Shown here: piece by piece, positions 33,714 through 43,083 of the stretch
Position numbering within the stretch: position 1 is the first letter of the stretch
Layout: every line of letters starts with the position of its first letter
DNA from: Haloplanus salinus
Lineage (GTDB): Archaea > Halobacteriota > Halobacteria > Halobacteriales > Haloferacaceae
Assembly (NCBI RefSeq): GCF_003336245.1
Contig: NZ_QPHM01000001.1
Location: 2,174,113 to 2,238,112 of the forward strand
Direction of reading: 5' to 3'
DNA: 64,000 nt
Notes under the pieces: model-generated
The model's input: the letters and a program-made list of their open reading frames with translations, nothing else
What the model was told of the DNA's origin: nothing
Databases searched by the model: none
Made by a program: the position numbers and the translations under genes

Positions 33714-35404
33714 GGATAGGGGTGGAAGTCCCGGTCGATGCGGGGCTCGTATCCCATCTCGGGGGGCACGTTCTCGGCACGGTCGCCGAAGAACGGATCG
33801 TCGACGAACAGCGGCTGTGCGGTCGGGGAGAGGACGCGAACCGCCTCGAACCCCAACGCGGCTACGTCCGGCGTCGTGAGGCGGGCGGCGTAGGCGTCGA
33901 GGTCGGCGTCGACCGCCCGCGAGACGACCGCGTCGAGTTCGGCCGCCCCCGTCGGAACCGGATCGGGACCGACGGCCGACGCCGGCACCTCGCCGTCGGC
34001 GTCGACGAACGCCTCGGCCGCGGCCGGGAAGTCGGCGTAGTGGCCGATGGCGCCCTCCTCCGCCCTCGCGTCCTCCGGTCCCATCGCCCGCAGTTCCATC
34101 CAGTTCTGGAGCGCCTCCGCGAGCGCCGACCGGGCCGCGGCCGCGGCGTCGAGGTTCGCGCCCGACCCCACCGCGAAGCGGGGCCACTCGCCGTCGCGGT
34201 GGACCGCGACGGCGACGACCGGGACGTCCACGTCCGCGGTGACGAGCAGCGGCGTCACCGACAGCCGTTCGGCGCGGGCGCGGTCGACGAGCGCGGCGAA
34301 GCCCCCGTCCGCGACCGACAGCCCGAGCGGTTCGTACGTCGAGTACCAGGCGAGCATCGTCGCGTCGCGTTCGATCACCTCGTACAGGCCGGACAACAGG
34401 GCCTCGACGCCCGAACTGCCGAGCCCTAGCCCCGTCGTAATCGGCGGCCGGTAGCGCTCTACCGGCGGCGGATAGTGGACGAACTCCGCGGGGAGGGCCG
34501 CGGCGTCGCCCGTCGCCAGGTCCTCGCCGGATACCCACGGAATCGGAGCGTCACCCGCCTCCCGGCCGTCCGGGCGGACGAACGCCGACGGTCGAACCGC
34601 CCGCCGCCCGTCGACCGTCCCGGCCGACGGCGGGGCGTCCACGAACTCGGCTTCGCGGTAGACGCCGGCGCAGTAGCGTTCCAGTCCCTCGCCGAGCGCC
34701 TTCATAAACGCGCGATCCCAGTCGTCGTCGACGCCGGCCGTGAGGGCGGCGGCCCGGGCGTCGCTGAAGACGCTCGTGTCGGCGGTCGACGCCAGGTAGT
34801 ACGGCGCCGGGAACGATTCGCGCTCCCCCACCTGCGTCAGGGGGCCGACCCGGTCGTCGACGGCCCGTTCGGCGCGAGCGAGGGCGTCGTCGAGCGTGGC
34901 GTCGCGGTGTCGGCGACGGAGGTCACGGTCGCGTTCCTCGGAGCGCGGCACCGCGAACATCCGCCGCTCGACGCCGGGCACCTCGACGACGGTCCCGGCG
35001 AGGTCCGCGCCGGAGAGCAGGGAGACGAGGCGGTGGCCCGCGACGGCGCCTGCGAGACGGACCGCGCTCCGACCGCCCGTCGGGTCGCCGCTCCCCTCGA
35101 CCATCGCGGCGGCGACGCGGTCCCGGAGGTCGCGATATCCGACGCCGTCGGCAAGCACCGTCACCGCCGCGTCGAGGTCGGGGATGGCGACGCCGCCGAG
35201 ACCCCCGATTTCGACGGCGAGCCAGCGGGTCGCGGCCGCGTCGGCTGCCTCGAAGGCCGGCGCGCCCGCCGGGGCGATCACGACGCCGAGCGGGCACGAG
35301 TCGAGGCCCTCCGGGGTCGTCGTCGTCGCCGTCGCGTCCACGTCGTCGAGCGCGGCCCGAACCGATTCGGCCGCCGGCCCGCTCCCCGCGATACCGATCT
35401 GCAT
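33710..35404 (-). CDS. YcaO-domain protein with N-terminal partner-like domain
   Basis: The predicted protein has 564 residues. Residues 1-170 begin [21 protein letters not shown] and look like the E1/Ocin-ThiF-like partner found fused to or beside YcaO cyclodehydratases. The YcaO part shows [28 protein letters not shown] and [23 protein letters not shown], which carry the ATP-binding Glu/Arg-type residues. The end FHPYP is proline-containing, like the catalytic tail of azoline-forming YcaO. YcaO enzymes activate peptide backbones with ATP to make azolines, thioamides or amidines. No precursor peptide, TfuA or dehydrogenase gene is seen nearby, so the substrate is unknown. Confidence 0.82.
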   Translation of the reverse strand: MQIGIAGSGPAAESVRAALDDVDATATTTTPEGLDSCPLGVVIAPAGAPAFEAADAAATRWLAVEIGGLGGVAIPDLDAAVTVLADGVGYRDLRDRVAAAMVEGSGDPTGGRSAVRLAGAVAGHRLVSLLSGADLAGTVVEVPGVERRMFAVPRSEERDRDLRRRHRDATLDDALARAERAVDDRVGPLTQVGERESFPAPYYLASTADTSVFSDARAAALTAGVDDDWDRAFMKALGEGLERYCAGVYREAEFVDAPPSAGTVDGRRAVRPSAFVRPDGREAGDAPIPWVSGEDLATGDAAALPAEFVHYPPPVERYRPPITTGLGLGSSGVEALLSGLYEVIERDATMLAWYSTYEPLGLSVADGGFAALVDRARAERLSVTPLLVTADVDVPVVAVAVHRDGEWPRFAVGSGANLDAAAAARSALAEALQNWMELRAMGPEDARAEEGAIGHYADFPAAAEAFVDADGEVPASAVGPDPVPTGAAELDAVVSRAVDADLDAYAARLTTPDVAALGFEAVRVLSPTAQPLFVDDPFFGDRAENVPPEMGYEPRIDRDFHPYP

Positions 35405-35450
35405 GGTTCGGCCGACGCTTCCCGGGGAGAAAAGTGGTCGGGAGTCGCGG

Positions 35451-36263
35451 TCAGGCCCGGTCGAGCGTCACCGCGGCGAGTTCGGCGGGCGTCGCCCCCT
35501 CGAACTGGTCCTCGTCGAGTTTCAGCCGCAGTCGGGGCCGCCCCACGTCGATGGGTACCTTCTCGGTCCGGATGAGGCCTTCTTCCTCCAGCGTGGTCTT
35601 GGTCCGCGAGAACGTGGCCTTACTCGCGATGCCCACGTCCTCCCCCCACTTGCTGATGTCGTACAGGAGGACGTCGTTGTGGGCGGCGACGAGGAGCGTG
35701 AGCGTCACCTCGTCGAACTCGCCGGTCGCTTCGCGGGTGGACTCCAGGGCGTCGAGCGTGGCGTCGAAGTCGGCGCGGGTGTCCTGCCCGATGTCCTCGC
35801 CGAGCGTCTCGCGAACCCGCGACAGCGGCGGCGTTCGGAGTTTGAACGGCTCCGCCCGCTCCCACTGGCCCTCGTAGGTGTCGCGGGCGGCGGCGACGAA
35901 GCCGTCCCTGTCGGAGCCGAGCGCGGCGACGTGGTCGTCGACTCCGACCAGCGCCCACACGGACTCCTCGGTGAGTAGGAGCGTGTTGGCCGCCGTCGTC
36001 CCCGTTCGGATGGTGAGCGTCCCCGATTCGACGTGGTCGGCGGCGGTGCTCGCCACGACGAAGTCGTCCATCACCTCCTTCAACACCCTATCGTCGGTCA
36101 GGATTCGGACCGCCGGCGGCTCCGCTACCGCCGACGTGACCGTCGTGACTGCCTCGACCGTCCGTCCCGCCGGGTCGACCAGCAACAGCGCGTCGGTCGA
36201 CTCGAACACCGTCGCCAGTACCTCCTCGAAGCTCCCCCCGTGCAGGTTCTCCTCGTCGACCAT
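35451..36263 (-). CDS. tbsP: transcriptional regulator TbsP (DUF5821)
   Basis: The predicted protein has 270 residues. The C-terminal winged helix LLVAAHNDVLLYDISKWGEDVGIASKATFSRTKTTLEEEGLI plus TEKVPIDVGRPRLRLKLDE is almost invariant in haloarchaeal TbsP. The N-terminal half has the family segments LKEVMDDFVVASTAADHVESGTL and FKLRTPPLSRVRETLGEDI. TbsP in Haloferax works with TrmB on glycolytic/gluconeogenic control and cell development. The ATG at 36263 has an AT-rich TATA-like stretch (ttaaaattaaata) 23-35 nt upstream. It is divergent from glyA. Confidence 0.9.
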   Translation of the reverse strand: MVDEENLHGGSFEEVLATVFESTDALLLVDPAGRTVEAVTTVTSAVAEPPAVRILTDDRVLKEVMDDFVVASTAADHVESGTLTIRTGTTAANTLLLTEESVWALVGVDDHVAALGSDRDGFVAAARDTYEGQWERAEPFKLRTPPLSRVRETLGEDIGQDTRADFDATLDALESTREATGEFDEVTLTLLVAAHNDVLLYDISKWGEDVGIASKATFSRTKTTLEEEGLIRTEKVPIDVGRPRLRLKLDEDQFEGATPAELAAVTLDRA

Positions 36264-36431
36264 GGGGTCAGTATCCGCACATCCGTATTTAATTTTAACG
36301 ACCATTCCGTCGCGTAACAGAGTATTTTTCGAGGAGTGATAGGTGGCTAATTTTCCCGGTTGCGGTCGCTCGTCCCAGCCGTCGACGTGCGTGAGAGACA
36401 GCTTTATCCCTCGGTTCCCATGCGGATACAT

Positions 36432-37679
36432 ATGGACTACAGCCACGTCCGCGCGACCGACCCCGCGGTCGCGGACGCGATCTCCAGCGAGACCGACCGC
36501 CAGCGAACCACGCTCTCGATGATCGCCTCGGAGAACCACGCGAGCGAGGCCGTAATCGAGGCCCAAGGGAGTAGCCTCACCAACAAGTACGCCGAGGGGT
36601 ACCCCGGCGAGCGCTACTACGCCGGCTGTGCGTACGCCGACGCCGTCGAGGAGTTGGCGATCGAGCGCGCCAAGGAACTCTGGGGCGCCGAACACGTCAA
36701 CGTCCAGCCCCACAGCGGGTCGCAGGCGAACATGGCGGTGTATCTCGCGACCCTCGACCCCGGCGACCGCATCCTCTCGCTCGAACTCGAACACGGTGGC
36801 CACCTGAGTCACGGGCACCCCGCGAACTTCGCCGGCCAGCTATTCGACGTGGAACATTACCGCGTCGACCCGGAGACGGGCTATCTCGACTACGAGTCGC
36901 TCGCCGACATCGCGGACTCGTTCGATCCCGACGCCGTCGTCTCCGGCTTCTCGGCCTACCCACGGCAGGTCGACTGGGAACGCATCGACGCCGTCGCCGA
37001 CGCCGTCGGCGCCATCCACGTCGCGGACATCGCCCACATCACCGGCCTCGTCGCGGCGGGTGTCCACCCATCGCCCGTCGGCGTCGCGGACTTCGTTACG
37101 GGGAGTACGCACAAGACCGTCCGCGCCGGTCGCGGCGGGATCATCATGTGCGGCGCGGAGCACGCCGACGCCATCGACAACGCCGTCTTCCCGGGCGTAC
37201 AGGGCGGCCCGCTGATGCACAACGTCGCGGGCAAGGCGGTCGGGTTCGGCGAGGCGCTCGACCCCGCGTTCACCGAGTACGCCGAGCAGGTGGTCGCTAA
37301 CGCCCGCGCGCTGGGCGACCAGCTCGCGGAGCACGGCCTCTCGCTCGTCTCCGGCGGCACCGACACCCACCTCGTCCTCGTCGACCTGCGCGAGTCGCAC
37401 CCGACCCTCTCCGGCGGCGACGCGGAGGAGGCCCTCGACGAGACCGGTATCGTCCTCAACGGCAACACGGTGCCGGGGGAAACCCGCTCGCCGTTCGACC
37501 CCAGCGGCATCCGCGCCGGCACTGCCGCCCTCACCACCCGGGGGTTCGAGGAGGACGCCATCCGCGAGGTGGGCGACCTGATCGCACGCGTCCTCGACGC
37601 CCCCGAGGACGACGCCGTCCTCGACGACGTGAGCGAGCGGGTGGACGAGCTGTGTGCGGCCCACCCGCTGTACGAGTAG
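36432..37679 (+). CDS. glyA: serine hydroxymethyltransferase
   Basis: This enzyme has 415 residues and interconverts serine and glycine with folate one-carbon transfer. The PLP site is VTGSTHKTVRAGRGG (Schiff-base Lys). Other landmarks are TLSMIASENHASEAVIEAQGS, NKYAEGYPGERYYAGC, EHGGHLSHG and VADIAHITGLVAAGVHPSP. ATG at 36432 follows a TATA-like ctttatcc at leaderless spacing. Folate partners folD and gcvT/gcvH lie elsewhere in the window, not in the same operon. Confidence 0.96.
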   Translation: MDYSHVRATDPAVADAISSETDRQRTTLSMIASENHASEAVIEAQGSSLTNKYAEGYPGERYYAGCAYADAVEELAIERAKELWGAEHVNVQPHSGSQANMAVYLATLDPGDRILSLELEHGGHLSHGHPANFAGQLFDVEHYRVDPETGYLDYESLADIADSFDPDAVVSGFSAYPRQVDWERIDAVADAVGAIHVADIAHITGLVAAGVHPSPVGVADFVTGSTHKTVRAGRGGIIMCGAEHADAIDNAVFPGVQGGPLMHNVAGKAVGFGEALDPAFTEYAEQVVANARALGDQLAEHGLSLVSGGTDTHLVLVDLRESHPTLSGGDAEEALDETGIVLNGNTVPGETRSPFDPSGIRAGTAALTTRGFEEDAIREVGDLIARVLDAPEDDAVLDDVSERVDELCAAHPLYE

Positions 37680-37778
37680 CCGGCCACTCGTCGCCACGTT
37701 CCGCCCGTTCGGCCGGGACGCACTAGCGCCGAACCAAATTAACTATACCCTTCGATCCAGTCAACAGAACCGACGGTT

Positions 37779-38960
37779 ATGAAACTCGCTACAATCGGTG
37801 TCGGCAACGCTGGAAGCAAGCTCGTAGACCGAATGGTCGAGTTCGAATCCGAGACCAATCGGAACCTCTGTCGACACGTCCACGCGATCAACACCGCGCG
37901 GACGGACCTCGCCAAGCCCGAGTACATCCCCGAGGAGCAACGGGTGCTGGTCGGTGACACGAACCAGAAGTCGAAAGGTCACGGCGTCGGCGGCGACGTG
38001 GAGATCGGCGCCGAAGTCATGTCCGCCGATATCGACGAGCTCCGCCGAGCGTTCGACGACATCGAGATCCACAACGTCGACGCGATCCTCGTCGCGGCCG
38101 GCCTCGGCGGCGGTACCGGGAGCGGTGGTGGCCCCGTCGTCATCGACGCCCTCCAAGAGATGTACGACGAGCCGGTGTACGCCCTCGGCGTCCTCCCCGG
38201 CGAGTACGAAGGCGGTCGTCCGGCGCTGAACGCCGCCCGCTCCCTCCAGTCGTTCGTCAACAAGACGGACAACTTCATCGGCTTCGACAACGACGCTTGG
38301 CGCGCCCGCGACCAGACGATCGAGGAAGGTTACGAGGAGATGAACCGCGAACTGGCCGCTCGAATCGTGACGCTGCTGGCGGCCGGCGAGACCGACGACT
38401 CGGAGGTCGCGGAGAACGCGATGGACTCCAGTGACATCATCCGGACGCTCAACACGGACGGGGTCTCCTCGATCGGCTACGCGGCCACCGCGGTCGACGC
38501 ACAGCCGGAGGGGCTCCTCAACAGGTGGGGCGGCAGCGGCACGGACGAGGACCCCCTCGACGACGCCAGCCAGGCGACGAAGATCAAGGCGCTCGTCCGT
38601 CGGGCGACCAACTCCCGACTGACGCTACCGTGTGAGGTGTCGAGCGCCGAGCGGGTGCTCGTCGTCCTCTCCGGGCCGCCGGGCGAGTTCTCCCGGAAGG
38701 GTATCGAGAGCGCCCGCCAGTGGCTCGAACAGGAGGCCCAGACCGTCGAGGTGCTCGTCGGTGACGACCCGCGCGAACGGTCGTCGCAACTCGCCGCCGC
38801 GGTGCTCCTCTCGAACGTCTCGGACGCGCCGCGGATCGATGCGATCCAGAACCAGGCCGTCGACGCCCAGGAACAGATCGCGCAACAGCGGGCCGAGCGC
38901 GAGGACAAGATCAACGACCTGATCACGGACGAAAACGACGACCTCGACCCCGTCGTCTGA
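37779..38960 (+). CDS. CetZ-group tubulin-like protein, first of a tandem pair
   Basis: The protein has 393 residues of the tubulin/FtsZ superfamily. MKLATIGVGNAGSKLVDRMVEFE is the first nucleotide-binding loop, GHGVGGDVEIGAEV the second, and LVAAGLGGGTGSGGGPVV the GTP-binding tubulin signature. GVLPGEYEGGRPALNAARSLQ and VLSGPPGEFSRKGIESARQWLE are CetZ-like. CetZ proteins control cell shape and motility in haloarchaea; which subgroup this belongs to needs a tree. The ATG has a TATA-like aactatac about 31-38 nt upstream. The next gene is its paralogue, 44 bases downstream. Confidence 0.9.
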   Translation: MKLATIGVGNAGSKLVDRMVEFESETNRNLCRHVHAINTARTDLAKPEYIPEEQRVLVGDTNQKSKGHGVGGDVEIGAEVMSADIDELRRAFDDIEIHNVDAILVAAGLGGGTGSGGGPVVIDALQEMYDEPVYALGVLPGEYEGGRPALNAARSLQSFVNKTDNFIGFDNDAWRARDQTIEEGYEEMNRELAARIVTLLAAGETDDSEVAENAMDSSDIIRTLNTDGVSSIGYAATAVDAQPEGLLNRWGGSGTDEDPLDDASQATKIKALVRRATNSRLTLPCEVSSAERVLVVLSGPPGEFSRKGIESARQWLEQEAQTVEVLVGDDPRERSSQLAAAVLLSNVSDAPRIDAIQNQAVDAQEQIAQQRAEREDKINDLITDENDDLDPVV

Positions 38961-39004
38961 ACCGTGCCCCGAACCGAACGCACTCCGGTCGGACGAGAGG
39001 TGCG

Positions 39005-40156
39005 ATGAAGCTCGCGCTCGTCGGCGTCGGTGGTGCCGGCAGTCGCCTCGTCGACGCGATCCGCGGCATCGAGACGGCGGGCGATCGACAGCTTTGCTAC
39101 GGGCATCTGCTGACGGTCGATATCTCCCGGACGGTCGACGACGACTTCGACCACGTCCCGCCGGAGAAACACGTGACCATCGGCGACACGCACCGCGAGG
39201 TCGACGCCGGTGTCGACGGCGACCAGGACCTCGCCGTCGAGATCATCCGCACCGACTTCCCCGAGATCCACCGCACGCTCGACTCGATACCCATGCGCAA
39301 GCTCGACGGCGTGTTGGTCGCCGCGGGGTTGGGTGGCGGCACCGGCAGCGGCGCCGGGGCCGTCCTCGTCGAGCGACTGCAGGACATGTACGACAAGCCG
39401 GTGTACGTCCTCGGCGTCCTCCCCGGCGAATCCGAGGGTGGCAGCCCGGCGCTGAACGCCGCGCGGTCGCTCCGGTCGCTCGTCCCGACGGCCGACAGCG
39501 TCGTGTTGTTCGACAACGACCGGTGGGCCGGTGGCGACGACGAGGACGACGGGTACGCGCAGGCGAACCGCGAACTGGCGTCCCGCATCGTGACGCTGTT
39601 CGCCAGGGAGGACACCGACCCCGAAGCCATCGGCGCGAATACGATGGATTCGAGCGACCTCATCCGCACGCTCTCGCCGGGCGGCGTCGCCTCCATCGGC
39701 TACGCCGAGACCGACCTCGACGACGGCGGCGGCGTCCTGTCGTGGCTCCGCTCGCTGCTTCCTGGCGGCGGCGACGACTCGGACGAACCGACCGACGCGG
39801 TGAAGATTCAGAGTCTCGTTCGACAGGCGCTCAACGCCCGGCTGACGCTGCCGTGTGAGGTGTCGAGCGCCGAGCGAGCGCTCGTCGTCCTCTCCGGGCC
39901 GCCGGAGGAACTCTCCCGGCGCGGCTTCGAGAGCGCCCGCCAGTGGCTCGAAGAGGAGGCGGAGACGGTCGAGGTGCTCGCCGGCGACGACCCCCAGGCG
40001 GGAGCGTCGACCGTCTCGGCGGCCGTGCTGCTTTCGAACGTCACCGAGGTCCCTCGGATCGACGCGCTACAGCGGCACGCCGTCGAGTACGTGGGCGAAG
40101 GTGACGGCGACGACGGGACTACCGATCCCGTGCAGGCGACCGACGAGTCGGACTGA
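39005..40156 (+). CDS. CetZ-group tubulin-like protein, second of a tandem pair
   Basis: This protein has 383 residues and a clear paralogue immediately upstream. MKLALVGVGGAGSRLVDAIRGIE and LVAAGLGGGTGSGAGAVLVE form the nucleotide site. LTLPCEVSSAERALVVLSGPPEELSRRGFESARQWLEEEA is nearly identical to the neighbour. The N-terminal domain has diverged more (ISRTVDDDFDHVPPEKHV). The two probably form one transcription unit and may copolymerise or regulate each other. Catalytic residues seem intact in both copies. Confidence 0.9.
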   Translation: MKLALVGVGGAGSRLVDAIRGIETAGDRQLCYGHLLTVDISRTVDDDFDHVPPEKHVTIGDTHREVDAGVDGDQDLAVEIIRTDFPEIHRTLDSIPMRKLDGVLVAAGLGGGTGSGAGAVLVERLQDMYDKPVYVLGVLPGESEGGSPALNAARSLRSLVPTADSVVLFDNDRWAGGDDEDDGYAQANRELASRIVTLFAREDTDPEAIGANTMDSSDLIRTLSPGGVASIGYAETDLDDGGGVLSWLRSLLPGGGDDSDEPTDAVKIQSLVRQALNARLTLPCEVSSAERALVVLSGPPEELSRRGFESARQWLEEEAETVEVLAGDDPQAGASTVSAAVLLSNVTEVPRIDALQRHAVEYVGEGDGDDGTTDPVQATDESD

Positions 40157-40164
40157 CTCCCGCC

Positions 40165-40911
40165 CTACCGTCGCCGGTCCCCGTCGGCACGCGGGCGGAC
40201 CGCGTTCGCGAAGGCGACGAGCAGGCCGAGCACCCAGCCGATCGGGACCGCGAGGCCGGCCCACATCCCCACGAACGCGGCGCCGGACAGGTTGAACTGC
40301 TGTCGGATGATCGTGTTGAGGTTACCGACGGCCAGGACGTTGTCGAGGAGCCACGCAGCGAGCGACGTGCTCCGGGGAAGGATGACCTCACCCAACGTGG
40401 GCGAAACGAGCGCTGCGGTCACCGGCGGGAGAAAGATGGCCGCGACGGCGAACGGGTACGCGGCGACGAGGGTCAGCCGTCGACCGCCGACGCGAGTGGT
40501 TCCCCAGGCGAGCGCGGTGGAGAGCGTCGCGACGACGCTCGCCGTGAGGACGGCGGCGAACCCCGAGGCCGGAAGCTGCCCCCAAGCGAGCACCGTCAGC
40601 GCGCCCCAGGCGACGCCCACGACGGCGACGATCGCGACCAGCCCCAGCCCGGTCGCGATGCGGTTGAGCCGTCGGGTCACGTACCGGGCCCAGAATCCGG
40701 CGACAGCGAACGGGTACGCGGCGGCGATCAGCACGGCCCCCAGTCCGCTCCACACCCAGAACGCCAGACGGTCCCGGGTCGTCTCGGGCTGCCAGCGATT
40801 CCGGGCCGGATGACTGTGCGACTCCATCGAGAACAGCAGCTTTCGCCACGCGGTCAGCAACCAGACGAGATCGGCTTTGATCGCCGTGACGAGTTGGGAG
40901 TCCGTCGACAT
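40165..40911 (-). CDS. multi-pass membrane protein, hypothetical
   Basis: The predicted protein has 248 residues. A soluble N-terminal part (LVTAIKADLVWLLTAWRKLLFSME) is followed by about five hydrophobic spans, for example WSGLGAVLIAAAYPFAVAGFWARYV and LVAIVAVVGVAWGALTVLAW. The N-terminus and span pattern resemble haloarchaeal DUF4013-like or YIP1-type proteins, but no firm family match is possible. It is convergent with the second cetZ, eight bases apart. Confidence 0.75.
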   Translation of the reverse strand: MSTDSQLVTAIKADLVWLLTAWRKLLFSMESHSHPARNRWQPETTRDRLAFWVWSGLGAVLIAAAYPFAVAGFWARYVTRRLNRIATGLGLVAIVAVVGVAWGALTVLAWGQLPASGFAAVLTASVVATLSTALAWGTTRVGGRRLTLVAAYPFAVAAIFLPPVTAALVSPTLGEVILPRSTSLAAWLLDNVLAVGNLNTIIRQQFNLSGAAFVGMWAGLAVPIGWVLGLLVAFANAVRPRADGDRRR

Positions 40912-40966
40912 CGGTCGACGGTACTCGACACGGGGCGTTAACAGTTTTCGCTTGGCCGCCGTCGAA

Positions 40967-41413
40967 TCACTCGACGTCCGTCTTCACGACCGTCACCGGC
41001 TCGTCGGCCAGTCGGACCACGCGGTCCGTGACGCTCCCCAAGAGACTTCGGTACTCCTCGGGGTGGCGTCGGGTGCCGAGGACGACCAGATCGACGCCCT
41101 CTTGACCGGCGTACTCGACGATCTCCTCGTGGGGGCGCCCGTGTCTGAGTTCCTCGAACACCTCGACGCCCCGGTCGGCGGCGCGCTCCCGAACCGCCGC
41201 GAGTGCCTCCTCGCCGACCTCCTCTAGGCCGTGTTCCGGCCCCTCGCGCTCGTCGACGTACTCGTCGCCGCTGTACGCGGAGTAGACGTCGCTGTCGACG
41301 ACGAACAGGACGTGGAGCGTGGCGTCGTGGAGGTCGGCCAGGCCGATGGCGTGACTCGTCGCGTTCTTCGACGCGATACTGCCGTCCGTGGCGAGCAGGA
41401 TGTTCTCGTACAT
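40967..41413 (-). CDS. universal stress protein (UspA family)
   Basis: The predicted protein has 148 residues. It starts MYENILLATDGSIASKNATSHAIGLA, the first strand and helix of the UspA fold. The C-terminus VDLVVLGTRRHPEEYRSLLGSVTDRVVRLADEPVTVV contains the ATP-binding G-2x-G-9x-GS-type motif in modified form. Such proteins bind ATP or act as dimeric stress sensors. It is transcribed away from the TnpB wreckage that follows. Confidence 0.9.
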   Translation of the reverse strand: MYENILLATDGSIASKNATSHAIGLADLHDATLHVLFVVDSDVYSAYSGDEYVDEREGPEHGLEEVGEEALAAVRERAADRGVEVFEELRHGRPHEEIVEYAGQEGVDLVVLGTRRHPEEYRSLLGSVTDRVVRLADEPVTVVKTDVE

Positions 41414-41491
41414 AGCCGTGCGTTCGGCACGTCGGGTAAAAAATTGGGTCCCCGATTCTCGGCCGTCGGTACTGCGGCAACCAGTGCGGTC

Positions 41492-41529
41492 AACTACCCT
41501 ACCCTACCCTACTTTACTCACCCTGACGG
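41492..41529 (+). repeat. AACTACCCTACCC repeat, left copy
   Basis: aactaccctaccctacc followed 14 bases later by cctgacgg matches, in inverted orientation, the copy at 42134-42163 inside the tnpB remnant. The two bound a 670-base segment with identical outer tips. Confidence 0.45.
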
Positions 41530-41846
41530 GTTCGTTCGTTGAGGGTGTCGCCAGAACTCGGAGGGTTCTGGCTGCTAACCAGAAGTCTGTGACTTCTGGT
41601 GATGGGGCTTGTCCGTGGACTCGACCTCTGACCCATCCGGGTGGGCGGTGAATCCGCCACTCGGCGTCACGGCCCCAGACTTCGGGGCAAGTTGACTGTT
41701 GCCCGTCCGCCGAGACGACTGTTGGCCCCGACGGACATACCGCATACCGATATTCTTCGCTGCGTTGTAATCCGCGTTTGCTTCCGACTCACACTTTACG
41801 CACCGGAAGGTGTTGCGAGCCGGGCGATTCTCGTCTGCCGTGAACC

Positions 41847-41900
41847 CACACTCGGCGCACCGCTTCGACGTGTCACACTCGGCGCACCGCTTCGACGTGT
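41847..41900. repeat. 27-bp tandem duplication in the tnpB zinc finger
   Basis: cacactcggcgcaccgcttc plus gacgtgt occurs twice head to tail with no mismatch (41847-41873 and 41874-41900), adding nine residues and an extra Cys pair. Confidence 0.85.
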
Positions 41901-42133
41901 ACGCCGAACCCACCTGTTTCACCGAGACACCTTCCGCTTCGGCTTTATACTCCACTTGCTCGTACAGCGTCCGGAACGCCCACTTGTGGCCCCACGACGC
42001 TCCCGTGCGGTCGCGGATGTGCGTCAAGTCGCAGAGCGATTCGTCAACGCCTGTGGAGACTGCGCTCCCTGTGGATACGTCCGTATCTGCAGAGCGCGTC
42101 GTGGAAACAGGAAGCCCCTCCCTCAAGCGCGAG

Positions 42134-42163
42134 CCGTCAGGCGAGCGGTAGGGTGGGGTAGTT
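42134..42163 (-). repeat. AACTACCC repeat, right inverted copy
   Basis: On the minus strand aactaccccaccctacc is followed five bases later by cctgacgg. It is the inverted counterpart of 41492-41529. It starts exactly where TnpB homology in the N-terminal piece ends (translated as VNYPTLP). Confidence 0.45.
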
Positions 42164-42463
42164 CACTGTGGGTGCGGTGAAGGTGGGCTTGCTGATCGTC
42201 TTGCCTTTGGACCGACGTTCGAGACAGCCGGTGATTGCTTGGGCTGCTTGGTGAGTGGCGAGAACTGCGTGCTGACTACCGAGATCGGTGTGTTCGCGCA
42301 CGTCGTCGTAGGCGAGGGGTTGTACGTCACTCTTGGCGTTGTATTTGCCCCACGCCATGTCCGTGGCGATTTGGCAACCATGCTTCCACTCGGAGATAGT
42401 GTCTTCGAGGAGATCGCGTTGCTCGTTTGTAACCTCAAGACGAGTGATTGCCGTCCGACGCAC

Positions 42464-42510
42464 TTGACATCCTCCCCGCCCTGAAGGGCGAGGATTCCCC
42501 GAAGGGGAGT
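42464..42510 (+). repeat. IS1341-type element end hairpin abutting tnpB codon 1
   Basis: ttgacatcctccccgccctg continues aagggcgaggattcc, with stem cgccct/agggcg. It directly precedes the GTG of the tnpB remnant on the other strand, so another element seems to have inserted at its 5' end. Confidence 0.65.
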
Positions 42511-42870
42511 TCGAGGTTGCACGTTTCCTCGGTGGCGAAGTACGCTTTCGCGTCCCACGTCGGGGGTCGCCGCCCAGTTATTACCAAGGGCGTGCTTTGC
42601 AGTGCGTTTAGCCGTGTCAAAGCGGCCTTCCCACCCGGACGTGCCAGACGCTTCGACGGGGCGAATACCGTTCGCCTCTCCACGGTCGGGTATTCAGCCG
42701 ACTGGGTACCACGGTTCGCGTCACCTGAGGTGTTACGCCGTGGACTGGTGTCGGATTTGTTACCCCGTGGAACGTGGACGCAAAGCGTCTGTACCGGCGA
42801 AGCCGGTGTGTCCCGGCGAGGGAACTCCGGTAGACCAATGTACGAGAGCGAGTGGCATGAGCGTGTCGGA
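42511..42870. other. possible non-autonomous element interior
   Basis: This stretch is flanked by the two hairpins. Frames on both strands are open but show no family features. It may be decayed TnpB-element sequence or guide-RNA template. Confidence 0.35.
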
Positions 42871-42912
<42 letters not shown>

Positions 42913-43046
42913 CGTAATCGTCTGCCACATCTTCAATGTGAATTCAAGGCTATTTATATATCGATGTTTGTAATCTGTACGAACGCGCTCCCCCCTCCCT
43001 ACTCACTCGCTTCGCTCGTTCCTTGAGGAAGGGCTCTCCGCGCTAC

Positions 43047-43056
43047 CGTTTAATTG
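43047..43056 (+). promoter_or_regulatory. TATA-like box before folD
   Basis: The AT-rich gtttaattga lies 28-37 nt before the folD ATG at 43084, consistent with leaderless transcription. Confidence 0.45.
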
Positions 43057-43083
43057 AAGCCCGTCCCCCTCGCCTGTCGGACT

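Larger units (their letters stand above)
41575..42463 (-). pseudogene. tnpB: TnpB (IS1341-type) relic, centre deleted
   Basis: Two pieces of one TnpB gene remain. The first (42463 to about 42165) encodes the N-terminus, RRTAITRLEVTNEQRDLLEDT, then GCQIATDMAWGKYN. The second (about 42030 to 41575) encodes DLTHIRDRTGASWGHKWAF, LYEQVEYKAEAEGVSVKQV, the zinc finger and ADYNAAKNIGMRYVRRGQQSS. The first RuvC Asp and about 200 residues between are missing, replaced by the AACTACCCC-containing segment. A 27-bp perfect tandem duplication (41847-41900) repeats the first Cys pair (CAECDTSKRCAEC). The usual first residues before VRR are replaced by an element-end hairpin. Not a functional nuclease. Confidence 0.85.

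Noticed and set aside
31260..34538. Very long open frame (1092 codons) on the minus strand
   Set aside because: It is antisense to the CBS, DUF4013 and DUF63 genes; such long shadow frames are normal in high-GC haloarchaeal DNA, and the translation is low-complexity.
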